From: Elusimicrobia bacterium GWA2_61_42
Lineage (GTDB): Bacteria > Elusimicrobiota > Elusimicrobia > Elusimicrobiales > UBA9959
Length of the DNA stretch: 64,000 nt
Assembly (NCBI GenBank): GCA_001799615.1
Contig: MGTU01000007.1
Span: 1-64,000, forward strand
Reading direction: 5' to 3'
In this document: positions 52,932 to 60,719 of the stretch, piece after piece
Position numbering within the stretch: position 1 is the stretch's first letter
How the letters are laid out: each line of letters starts with the position of its first letter
Notes under the pieces: generated by a model
What the model was told of the DNA's origin: nothing
The model's database searches: none
The model's input: only the letters and a program-made list of their open reading frames with translations
Program-made: the position numbers and the translations under genes

Positions 52932-54377
52932 CTAGCCTTTTATCACTATCAGCGGCCTGAACCTGGCCACGCGGCGGGCTATGCCGGCCTCCGCTATCAC
53001 CCGCACCACGGCGTTCACGTCCTTGTACGCTTCGGGCATTTCTTCCGCTAAAGTTTCCCGGCCCGATGACGCCACCCACACGCCGGCCGCGCGCAGTTCG
53101 TCCGCTATGTTGCGGCCGCGGGCGCGCCTGACGGCCTCGTGGCGGGACATCAGGCGCCCGGCGCCGTGGCAGGCCGAGCCGAAAGTTTCCCGCATGGCCC
53201 TGGCTGTTCCCGCCAGCAGGTAGGAACACCGGCCCATGTCGCCCGGGATGATGACGGGCTGGCCGGTGGCGGCGTAGGCGCGCGGCAATTCGGGGTGGCC
53301 CGGGCCGAAAGCGCGCGTGGCTCCCTTGCGGTGCACCACCACCGTCATTTTCCTGCCGCCTATCTCGTGCTCTTCCAGCTTGGCGATATTATGCGCCACG
53401 TCGTAAACCAGGTCCATGGCCAGGGCCCGCTCGCCCATCCCCAGCACTTTTTCGAAGGTATTTCTAACCAGCCCGGTAAGCGCCTGCCGGTTGGCCCAGG
53501 CGTAGTTGGCGGCCGCCTGCATGGCGCCGAAATAGTCCTGCCCCTCCGTGCTGCGGAACGGCGCCGCGGCCAGCTGCGGATCGGCGAGCGGGATATTGTA
53601 GCGGCGGGCCGCGCTCCGCATGACTTCTATGAAATCAGTGCAGACCTGGTGGCCGAACCCGCGCGAGCCCGTATGCAGCATGACGGCCACCTGGCCTTTG
53701 AACAGCCCGAAAGCCCGCGCGGCCGCCTCGTCGTAAATGTCGGTCACTTCCTGCACTTCCAGAAAATGGTTGCCGCTGCCCAGCGTGCCCAGCTGGCCGC
53801 GCCCGCGCTCCAGCGCCCGGGCACTTACCGCGTGGGGGTTGGCGCCGCTCATGGCGCCGCTGGATTCGGCGTGCTCGAGATCCTCGGGCCGCCCCAGGCC
53901 GTTCTCCACGGCCCAGGCCGCGCCCTTTACCAGGGGCGATTCCTGCGCCCGCTTGTCCAGCCTTATCCCGCCGCCGGCGCCCACGCCCGCCGGGATATCG
54001 GCGTGCAGCGCGGCGGCCAGCTGCTCCAGTTTCCCCGCCAGGCCCGAGAGCTCAAGCCCCGTGGCCAGCAGGCGCACGCCGCAGTTGATATCGTAGCCCA
54101 CGCCGCCGGGGGAGATCACGCCCCGTTCGGCATCGAAGGCCGCCACGCCGCCGATGGGGAAGCCGTAGCCTGTGTGGATGTCCGGCATGGCCAGGACGCT
54201 GCCGGCCAGGCCCGGCAGGGTGGCGGCGTTGGCGGCCTGGTCGACCGCGGCCGCTTCCAGGAACTGTTCCAGGACGGCGTCGGCATAAATTATGGCGGAG
54301 GCGTTCATCCCCTGCTTGTAGGAGGGGAGGATCTCGAGCCGGTTAAGGTCCAGGCGCAGGATATCGGGGTTTGTCAT
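52932..54377 (-). CDS. rtcB: RNA-splicing ligase RtcB
   Basis: 481 residues. RtcB joins 2',3'-cyclic phosphate or 3'-phosphate ends to 5'-OH RNA. MPDIHTGYGFPIGGVAAFD, GGVGYDINCGVRLL with the metal Cys, GTLGSGNHFLEVQ, HTGSRGFGHQV, IPGDMGRCSYLL and the guanylylated-His segment SACHGAGRLMSR are all intact. The start at 54377 (MTNPDILRLDLNRLE) is chosen by homology; the same frame is open upstream without coding character. No archease or RtcA is nearby. Confidence 0.93.
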   Translation of the reverse strand: MTNPDILRLDLNRLEILPSYKQGMNASAIIYADAVLEQFLEAAAVDQAANAATLPGLAGSVLAMPDIHTGYGFPIGGVAAFDAERGVISPGGVGYDINCGVRLLATGLELSGLAGKLEQLAAALHADIPAGVGAGGGIRLDKRAQESPLVKGAAWAVENGLGRPEDLEHAESSGAMSGANPHAVSARALERGRGQLGTLGSGNHFLEVQEVTDIYDEAAARAFGLFKGQVAVMLHTGSRGFGHQVCTDFIEVMRSAARRYNIPLADPQLAAAPFRSTEGQDYFGAMQAAANYAWANRQALTGLVRNTFEKVLGMGERALAMDLVYDVAHNIAKLEEHEIGGRKMTVVVHRKGATRAFGPGHPELPRAYAATGQPVIIPGDMGRCSYLLAGTARAMRETFGSACHGAGRLMSRHEAVRRARGRNIADELRAAGVWVASSGRETLAEEMPEAYKDVNAVVRVIAEAGIARRVARFRPLIVIKG

Positions 54378-54469
54378 GCGTTCAGCCTCGCGCGTACAGG
54401 GCCGCGATGCGGTCTGCGCCGCTGCGCTGCAGGAAAAGAAGAGAGTGTGCCGGCTATCGCGGCGCCGCT

Positions 54470-55156
54470 CTAGCGCCTGGTTTTGCGGGCGGCCGGCTTC
54501 ACGGGCTGCTCGCCGCGTATCAGGGCCGCCAGGTCGGTGTAGCCGCTGAAGCCGGCTATCTCCGCGGCCGTTTGGCTGTCGGCGTTTATTTTGAAAGGGT
54601 TCGCGCCCAGCTCCAGCAGGGCTTTCACGGTTTCCTCGCGGCCGCGGTTGGCCGCCATCATCAGCGCCGTGTTCCTGTTGCTGTCCCGGAATTCTATGTT
54701 GGCGCCGCCCGCTACGAGCTCCCGCACTACTTCGGTCCTGCCCTGCATGGAAGCCCACATCAGCGGGGGCCAGCCGAGGCGGTCCAGCGCTTCCGTACTG
54801 GCCCCGGAGTTGATGAGGAAGCGCACGGTTTCCAGGCGGCTCCAGCGGGAGGCTATGTGCAAAGCGGTTTCCCCTTTCTTGTTGCGCACGCCGGTATCGC
54901 CGCCGCGGGAAACCAGCAGGCGTATGATCTCGACGTTGTCTTTGGCCGCGGCCCACATCAGGGGGGTCCAGCCGGCGGAGTCGGTTATATTGGGATTTAT
55001 GCCGGAATCCAGCAGCTTGCGCATGGTCTTCACGTAGCCGTTCTTGGCCGATTTGAAGATGCGCTCCTGCGGCGTACCTAAGGGGATCTCACAGCCGGCC
55101 GTCAGGAACGAGGCGGCGAAAAGCGCTGCCAGGAATAGATATTTTCCTCTTAACAT
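54470..55156 (-). CDS. Ankyrin-repeat lipoprotein
   Basis: 228 residues from ATG 55156. A lipoprotein signal peptide ends in the lipobox LTAGC (Cys near 22). Five to six ankyrin repeats follow (about 35-215): GWTPLMWAAAKDNVEIIRLLV, GETALHIASRWSRLETVRFLI and NTALMMAANRGREETVKALLELGANP show the TPLHxAA/LLxxGA pattern. A basic tail (KPAARKTRR) ends the protein. Likely outer-membrane or periplasmic protein binder. A TATAGT box lies 7 nt before the ATG; a GTG 3 codons earlier is possible. Confidence 0.85.
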   Translation of the reverse strand: MLRGKYLFLAALFAASFLTAGCEIPLGTPQERIFKSAKNGYVKTMRKLLDSGINPNITDSAGWTPLMWAAAKDNVEIIRLLVSRGGDTGVRNKKGETALHIASRWSRLETVRFLINSGASTEALDRLGWPPLMWASMQGRTEVVRELVAGGANIEFRDSNRNTALMMAANRGREETVKALLELGANPFKINADSQTAAEIAGFSGYTDLAALIRGEQPVKPAARKTRR

Positions 55157-55163
55157 CGTTTTC

Positions 55164-55169
55164 ACTATA
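55164..55169 (-). promoter_or_regulatory. -10 box of the ankyrin lipoprotein gene, leaderless arrangement
   Basis: On the minus strand TATAGT is followed by GAAAACG (7 nt) and the ATG. No Shine-Dalgarno is present. Confidence 0.5.
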
Positions 55170-55213
55170 TAAAGATTGAGCCGTTCAAACAATAGGCCGG
55201 CCCCCGCCCGCCC

Positions 55214-56833
55214 CTACTTGAGGTTCTTGAAAAAGTCTCCGCCCTTGTCGTCCACCAGGATAAAGGCCGGAAAATCCTGCACGTCTATGGCCCATACGGC
55301 CTCCATGCCCAGCTCCGGATAATCCAGCGTCTCAACTTTTTTTATATTCCGCTCCGCCAGCAGGGCGGCCGGGCCCCCGGGGGAACCGAGGTAGAAGCCG
55401 CCGTATTTCTTGCAGGCGTCGGTTACAGCCTGCGACCGGTTGCCTTTGGCTATCATCACCAGGGAGGCGCCCTGCGCCTGCAGCAGGTCCACGTAGGAAT
55501 CCATGCGGCCCGCGGTGGTGGGCCCGAACGAGCCCGAGGGTTTTCCCTTCGGCTGCTTGGCGGGCCCCGCGTAATAGACCGGGTGTTTTTTGAGATAGGC
55601 CGGGAGTTCTGCGCCCGAGTCCAGGAGCTCCTTGAATTTAGCGTGGGCCAGGTCGCGCGCCACCACTATGCGGCCGCTCAGGGAAAGGCGCGTGCCTATC
55701 GGGTGCCGGGAGAGCTGCGCCAGTATTTCCGGCATGGGTTTGTTCAGGTCCACCGCGACGCAGCTTGAGCACGAGGAAAACTTAGCGCGGACCTCTTTGG
55801 GCACCAGGCGGCCCGGATCGCGGTCCAGGTCTTCCAGCCAGAGGCCGTCCTTGTCGATGCGGGCGAGGATATTGCGGTCCGCCGAGCAGGAGACGCCCAT
55901 CCCTATCGGGGCGGAGGCCCCGTGGCGGGGGAGGCGCACCACGCGCACGTCGTGGGCGAAATACTTGCCGCCGAACTGCGCGCCGTAGCCCAGCTTGCGG
56001 GCGGCGTCCAGCAGTTCCGCTTCCAGCCCCCTGTCCCTGAAAGCCCGGCCGCTGCCGCCGGCGTCGCCCGGCAGGCCGTCTAGATAGCCCGCGGAGGCCA
56101 GCTTTACCGTCTTCAGGCACATCTCCGCCGAAGTCCCGCCTATCACGAAAGCTATATGGTAAGGCGGGCAGGCCGCCGTGCCCAGCGACCGCATTTTCTC
56201 CACCAGGAACGGCTTGAGCTTTTCCGGCGTGAGGGTGGCCTTGGTCTCCTGGTAGAGCATGGTCTTGTTGGCCGAGCCGCCGCCCTTGGTGACGAACAGG
56301 AAATCGTAGGTGCTGCCTGGCTTGGCGTAAATGTCTATCTGCGCCGGCAGATTGTCGCCGGAATTCTTTTCCCGGTACATGTCCACGGCCAGCGTCTGCG
56401 AATAGCGCAGGTTCTCGCCCGTGTAGGTCTCCCAGATCCCTTTCGAAAGAAATTCTTCGTCGTTGCAGCGCGTCCACACCTGCTCGCCTTTTTTCGCCAC
56501 CACGGTGGCCGTGCCCGTGTCCTGGCAGAAAGGCAGTTCGAAATTAGCGGAGATGGCGGCATTGTCGAGCAGGCAGAAAGCCACGAACTTGTCGTTCTCC
56601 GAAGCCTCCGGGTCCGCGAAGATCGCGCTTACCTGCTCGTTGTGCGCCGCGCGCAGCAGGAAAGAAACGTCCTTCACCGCTTCGCGCGCCAGCCTGGCCA
56701 GCGCCTCCGGCGCCACCTCCAGTATCTCCCTGTCTCCCGCCTTCACAACCTTCACGCCCTCTTTCGAGAGCAGCCGAAACTTCGCTGTCGATTTAGACAA
56801 CTGGAATAATTCGTTATATTTGAATTCAGCCAT
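55214..56833 (-). CDS. fumA: Class I fumarate hydratase (iron-sulfur)
   Basis: 539 residues. Interconverts fumarate and malate with an oxygen-sensitive 4Fe-4S cluster. [19 protein letters not shown] near 110, [44 protein letters not shown] and [18 protein letters not shown] carry the three cluster Cys; the C-terminal beta domain has [21 protein letters not shown] and KGNRSQ. The start at 56833 has AAGGA 5 nt upstream; earlier in-frame ATGs lack a Shine-Dalgarno. Follows sdhCAB on the same strand, forming a succinate-to-malate module. Confidence 0.93.
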   Translation of the reverse strand: MAEFKYNELFQLSKSTAKFRLLSKEGVKVVKAGDREILEVAPEALARLAREAVKDVSFLLRAAHNEQVSAIFADPEASENDKFVAFCLLDNAAISANFELPFCQDTGTATVVAKKGEQVWTRCNDEEFLSKGIWETYTGENLRYSQTLAVDMYREKNSGDNLPAQIDIYAKPGSTYDFLFVTKGGGSANKTMLYQETKATLTPEKLKPFLVEKMRSLGTAACPPYHIAFVIGGTSAEMCLKTVKLASAGYLDGLPGDAGGSGRAFRDRGLEAELLDAARKLGYGAQFGGKYFAHDVRVVRLPRHGASAPIGMGVSCSADRNILARIDKDGLWLEDLDRDPGRLVPKEVRAKFSSCSSCVAVDLNKPMPEILAQLSRHPIGTRLSLSGRIVVARDLAHAKFKELLDSGAELPAYLKKHPVYYAGPAKQPKGKPSGSFGPTTAGRMDSYVDLLQAQGASLVMIAKGNRSQAVTDACKKYGGFYLGSPGGPAALLAERNIKKVETLDYPELGMEAVWAIDVQDFPAFILVDDKGGDFFKNLK

Positions 56834-56853
56834 ATAGTCCTTGATCATGGGGC

Positions 56854-56987
56854 GGGGTGCCATCGGGGGGAGGTTGTAAAAAACAGCGTCTCGCACACCG
56901 TGCTCGCGCCTCCCCGCCTCGCCCTCCGCGCTTACGCAAGCGTCGGGCTCCGGCAGGGTTTTTACAACCTCCCCCCGACGTCACCCC
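56854..56987. repeat. Long palindromic element upstream of fumarase
   Basis: A perfect 20-bp inverted repeat (56863-56882 with 56959-56978), extended by GGGGTG/CACCCC (56854-56859 with 56982-56987) after a 3-nt internal loop. The 76-nt interior has a CGCTT/AAGCG hairpin and is very GC-rich. It sits directly upstream of the fumarase start, so in the mRNA it would fold just before the ribosome-binding site. No ORF is seen. Confidence 0.8.
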
Positions 56988-57003
56988 TTAAGACGGCGTG
57001 GGC

Positions 57004-57135
57004 GGGTACGACGCAGGGGGCGGGTTAGCAAAACCGTCGTTGAGCCTGCCGGTTGCATAAGCCCGGCAGGCGAATACCGAGTGAGGCCACGGTGTGGCCG
57101 AACGCGTTTTGCGTTCCGCCCCCTGTGGCGTACCC
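57004..57135. repeat. Multi-branched palindromic element after sdhB
   Basis: An outer stem pairs 57004-57023 with 57116-57135 (18 of 20 matches plus one G-U pair). Inside are three hairpins: GCCTGCCGG/CCGGCAGGC (57044-57071), GGCCAC/GTGGCC (57085-57099) and GAACGC/GCGTTC (57100-57116). It begins immediately after the sdhB stop on the minus strand and has no T-tract, so a simple terminator is unlikely. It may be a folded mRNA 3' end, a structured RNA or a palindromic repeat. Confidence 0.75.
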
Positions 57136-57136
57136 C

Positions 57137-57904
57137 TTAACGCTTAGAGAACAGGTTGGCCAGCAGGAACTCGCGGTTCATGCGGGCGATGTTGGCCACC
57201 TTGACCTGCTTCGGGCAGACGGCTTCGCACTCGTACTCGTTGGTGCAGTTGCCGAACCCTTCCTTGTCCATGGCCGCCACCATGCTAAGCGCCCTGGCCG
57301 CCCGCTCCGGGCCCCCCTGCGGCAGCAGGGCCAGCTGCGAGATCTTGGCGCCCGTAAAAAGCATCGCCGCGCCGTTAGGACAGGAGGCCACGCAGGCCCC
57401 GCAGCCGATGCAGGCCGCCGCGTCCATAGCTTCCTCCGCCTTGTCCTTTTCCACCGGGATGGAGTTAGCTTCCGGGGCCGCCCCCGTATTCACGGAAATA
57501 AAGCCGCCGGCCGCCATCATGCGGTCCAGCGCCGAGCGGTCCACCACCAGGTCTTTCAGCACCGGGAAAGCTTTTACGCGCCACGGCTCCACCGTTATCA
57601 CGTCGCCGTCCCTGAAGCGCCTCATGTGCAGCTGGCACACGGTGGAGTGCTCGTCCGGCCCGTGCACGTCGCCGTTGACCACCAGGCCGCAGGTGCCGCA
57701 AATGCCCTCGCGGCAGTCGCTTTCGAACGCGACAGGGGCCTCGTTCTTCTTCAGCAGACTGTCGTTGAGAATGTCCAGCATCTCCAGGAAAGACATGTCG
57801 GGGGAAACGTTCGCGACCTTGTAGGAAACCATCTTGCCCGGCTCGACCGGCCCGGCCTGGCGCCACACGCGCACGATAACGGAGAAATGCTTTGAGCTGT
57901 TCAT
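57137..57904 (-). CDS. sdhB: Succinate dehydrogenase/fumarate reductase iron-sulfur subunit
   Basis: 255 residues. Carries electrons between the flavoprotein and the membrane quinone site. The 2Fe-2S cluster is bound by CREGICGTCG with a further Cys in STVCQLH; the 4Fe-4S and 3Fe-4S clusters by CIGCGACVASCP near 149-160 and by the C-terminal CTNEYECEAVCP. The length and motif spacing match the type B (Bacteroidota-like) enzymes. One base separates it from sdhA. Confidence 0.94.
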   Translation of the reverse strand: MNSSKHFSVIVRVWRQAGPVEPGKMVSYKVANVSPDMSFLEMLDILNDSLLKKNEAPVAFESDCREGICGTCGLVVNGDVHGPDEHSTVCQLHMRRFRDGDVITVEPWRVKAFPVLKDLVVDRSALDRMMAAGGFISVNTGAAPEANSIPVEKDKAEEAMDAAACIGCGACVASCPNGAAMLFTGAKISQLALLPQGGPERAARALSMVAAMDKEGFGNCTNEYECEAVCPKQVKVANIARMNREFLLANLFSKR

Positions 57905-57905
57905 G

Positions 57906-59819
57906 TTATTTATAGCTCCTTTCGGCCATCTTGATGTTCTCGAACTCGAGAGGTTCCTTGTTCAGGACGGCTTCCTTGCCTTCGCCCTGGTAGCCCCAGA
58001 CCGCGGCGTGGGAGAAATTGGCGTCGTCGCGCCTGGCCTCGCCCTCCGCGGTGCAGGACTCCTCGCGGAAGTGCCCGCCGCAGGATTCCTTCCGCTCCAG
58101 GGCGTCCCGCACGAAGAGCTCCGCGAACTCCAGGAAATCGGCCACTTTCATGGCCTTCTCCAGCGTCTGGTTGAAGTCCTTGTCGGCGCCCGCGATGGTC
58201 ACGTTCTTCCAGAATTCCTCGCGGATCTCGGGGATCTTCTTCAGGGCTTTCTTAAGGGAGGCCTCGGTGCGGCCCATGCCTGCGTCGTTCCACATCACGT
58301 TGCCCAGCTGCCGGTGCAGCTCGGAGGGGGTTTTATCCCCTTTTATCGAGATCAGGCGGTTGATCTTGGCCTGCACCTGCTTGGCCGACTCCGAGAACTC
58401 GGGGTCCAGCGCGGAGGCGGCCTCGAACTTGTTGGCGGCCAGGTAGCCGCCCACGGTGGACGGCGCGATGAAGAACCCGTCGGCCAGTCCCTGCATCAGC
58501 GCCGAGGCGCCCAGGCGGTTGGCGCCGTGGTCCGAGAAGTTGGCCTCGCCCAGCGCGAACAGGCCTGGAATGGTGGTCATCAGGTTATAGTCCACCCAGA
58601 GCCCGCCCATCGTGTAATGCGGGGCCGGGTAGATGCGCATCGGGGTCTTGTAGCCGTTCTCGTCGGTGATCTGGTAGTACATGTCGAACAGGTTGCCGTA
58701 CTCGTCCTTGATCTTGGCCTCGCCCTTGCGTTTTATGGCGTCCCTGAAATCCAGGTAGACGGACTGGCCCGTGGGGCCTACGCCGAAGCCCGCGTCCACC
58801 ACGGTCTTGGCGGCGCGCGAAGCTATGTCGCGCGGCACCAGGTTGCCGAAGGCGGGATAGCGGCGCTCCAGGAAATAATCGCGTTCTTCCTCGGGGATCT
58901 GGTGCGGGGTGCGCTTGTCCGCCCTGGTCTTGGGCACCCAGACCCTGGCGTCGTTGCGCAGGCTCTCGCTCATCAGCGTCAGCTTGCTCTGGTGCTCTCC
59001 GGAGCGCGGGATGCAGGTGGGGTGGATCTGCGTGAAGCAGGGGTTGGCGAAACCCGCGCCCTTCTTGTAGGCGGTCCAGGCGGCCGACACGTTGCAGCTG
59101 GCGGCGTTGGTCGAGAGGTAGAAGACGTTGGCGTAGCCGCCGGTGCACAGCAGCACCGCGTGCCCGGAATGGGCCTCGAGGTCGCCGGTCACCAGGTTGC
59201 GGGTGGTTATGCCGCGGGCGCGGCCGTTCTTTATCACCAGGTCGACCATCTCGCGGCGCGGGAAGACGGTAACGGTGCCGGCCGCCACCTGGCGCATCAT
59301 GGCCGAGTACGCGCCCAGCAGCAGCTGCTGGCCGGTCTGGCCCCTGGCGTAGAAAGTGCGGGACAGCTGCGCCCCGCCGAAGGAGCGGTTGGAGAGCAGG
59401 CCGCCGTACTCGCGCGCGAAAGGCACGCCGATGGCCGCGCAGTGGTCTATGATCTGGTTGGAGAGCTGGGCCAGGCGGTAGACGTTGGCTTCGCGGGCGC
59501 GGTAATCGCCGCCCTTCACCGTGTCGTGGAAGAGGCGCCAGACAGAGTCCCCGTCGTTGGGATAGTTCTTGGCGGCGTTGATGCCGCCCTGGGCCGCTAT
59601 GGAATGGGCGCGGCGGGGGGAGTCGTGCAGCGTGAAGACCTTTACGTTATAGCCGAGCTCGCCCAGCGAGGCGGCGGCCGAGGCGCCGGCCAGACCGGAG
59701 CCCACCACCAGCACGTCGAACTTGCGGCGGTTGTTGGGGTTTACCAGCTTGAGGTTGAATTTATGGGCGTCCCATTTCTTTTCTATCGGGCCCGCGGGGA
59801 TCTGCGCGTCTAGTTTCAT
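57906..59819 (-). CDS. sdhA: Succinate dehydrogenase/fumarate reductase flavoprotein subunit
   Basis: 637 residues. FAD-binding [19 protein letters not shown] near 38-56, the covalent-FAD His in [14 protein letters not shown] near 70, substrate residues in HPTCIPRSG, and [19 protein letters not shown] are intact. Length and the ending agree with the Bacteroidota/epsilon type. Direction (oxidation or fumarate reduction) cannot be read from sequence. It overlaps nothing; 27 bp separates it from sdhC, with GGAGG before the ATG. Confidence 0.95.
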   Translation of the reverse strand: MKLDAQIPAGPIEKKWDAHKFNLKLVNPNNRRKFDVLVVGSGLAGASAAASLGELGYNVKVFTLHDSPRRAHSIAAQGGINAAKNYPNDGDSVWRLFHDTVKGGDYRAREANVYRLAQLSNQIIDHCAAIGVPFAREYGGLLSNRSFGGAQLSRTFYARGQTGQQLLLGAYSAMMRQVAAGTVTVFPRREMVDLVIKNGRARGITTRNLVTGDLEAHSGHAVLLCTGGYANVFYLSTNAASCNVSAAWTAYKKGAGFANPCFTQIHPTCIPRSGEHQSKLTLMSESLRNDARVWVPKTRADKRTPHQIPEEERDYFLERRYPAFGNLVPRDIASRAAKTVVDAGFGVGPTGQSVYLDFRDAIKRKGEAKIKDEYGNLFDMYYQITDENGYKTPMRIYPAPHYTMGGLWVDYNLMTTIPGLFALGEANFSDHGANRLGASALMQGLADGFFIAPSTVGGYLAANKFEAASALDPEFSESAKQVQAKINRLISIKGDKTPSELHRQLGNVMWNDAGMGRTEASLKKALKKIPEIREEFWKNVTIAGADKDFNQTLEKAMKVADFLEFAELFVRDALERKESCGGHFREESCTAEGEARRDDANFSHAAVWGYQGEGKEAVLNKEPLEFENIKMAERSYK

Positions 59820-59846
59820 GTTTCCTCCGGAAATCAGCCGTTGAAT

Positions 59847-60530
59847 TTACTGTATGACGACTACCTGGTAGCCCGCCTCGGCCGCCTTCAGGTCTATGCC
59901 GGCGAGGTAGTACAGGGAGATCAGCGCGAACCCCGTCATGGTGACGGCCACGAGCAGACCGCCGGCCTTGATGAGCGGCGTATATTTAGGGTGGTTCACG
60001 CCCAGCGTCTGGAAGGCGCTCTGCATGCCGTGGCTCAGGTGCAGGGCCAGGGCCAGCGAGCCGGCGATGTAGATGGTCACGAAGACCGGGCTGCGGAAGG
60101 CCGAGGTGACCATCTGGTAGAAGCCCATGGAATGGTCCACGAAGCGGAAGGTGAGCAGGTGATAGGCCAGGTAGGCCAGGATGCCGGCCGCGGTGTACAG
60201 CATGGTGGCCGAGCCTATGGTGCGGCCGCCCTGCCACTTGCGGGCCTCGTAGCCGCGCGGCGCGTTCAGAAAGTCCTCCAGGCGCACCCACGCGCCGGTT
60301 ATGATATGCGCGATAAAGACACCCAGCAGCCCGACTTCAAGGAGCGGCGTCACGGGGTTGGAGAGCAGCAGGTCCACCCAGGCGTTGTAGGAGGCTTCGC
60401 CCTTGAACAGCAGCAGGTTCTCGGCCAGGTGCACCAGCATGAAACCGCCCAGCAGCAGGCCGGAGACCGCCATGACGGCTTTTCTCCCTATGGAGGTGGT
60501 TATTAAGCGTTTTACGAAAGTAATGTCCAT
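59847..60530 (-). CDS. sdhC: Succinate dehydrogenase cytochrome b subunit, type B (single SdhC)
   Basis: 227 residues with five membrane helices. Conserved His residues lie in FMLVHLAENLL (near 34), IAHIITGAW, AYHLLTF and LHLSHGMQSAFQTLG, as in the di-heme b558 family of Bacteroidota, Chlamydiae and Bdellovibrio. No SdhD is present, as expected for type B enzymes. First gene of the operon, with GGGAG before the ATG and a promoter upstream. Confidence 0.92.
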   Translation of the reverse strand: MDITFVKRLITTSIGRKAVMAVSGLLLGGFMLVHLAENLLLFKGEASYNAWVDLLLSNPVTPLLEVGLLGVFIAHIITGAWVRLEDFLNAPRGYEARKWQGGRTIGSATMLYTAAGILAYLAYHLLTFRFVDHSMGFYQMVTSAFRSPVFVTIYIAGSLALALHLSHGMQSAFQTLGVNHPKYTPLIKAGGLLVAVTMTGFALISLYYLAGIDLKAAEAGYQVVVIQ

Positions 60531-60545
60531 TATAAAACTCCCTGA

Positions 60546-60575
60546 ATTATAAAAGCGAATAAAATGTATCGTAAA
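60546..60575 (-). promoter_or_regulatory. Promoter of the sdhCAB operon
   Basis: On the minus strand TTTACG (60575-60570), an 18-bp spacer and TATAAT (60551-60546), 15 nt before the sdhC ATG. The leader holds a GGGAG Shine-Dalgarno. Confidence 0.6.
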
Positions 60576-60719
60576 TAATAAGCGGCGAACATAGCAAGGG
60601 CAATTTGCATAAAGCGGGGTATTAGAAAAAATAATAATCCGCCGCCGCTGCGGCTATGCTAAAATTTAATAGAATAACCGGAGCCATTTAGAGCCTTTAA
60701 ATACTGGGGAGGAAGTCTC

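Noticed and set aside
57004-57135. Integron attC site
   Set aside because: The imperfect palindrome recalls attC, but the flanking core sites do not fit and no integrase or cassette array is present.
57834-59813. A 659-codon plus-strand frame opposite sdhA
   Set aside because: sdhA is unmistakable on the minus strand; the plus frame shows no motif.
60531-60719. A defined promoter for the giant secreted protein
   Set aside because: Several AT-rich hexamers exist (for example TATGCT near 60655), but none has a convincing -35 partner, so no call was made.
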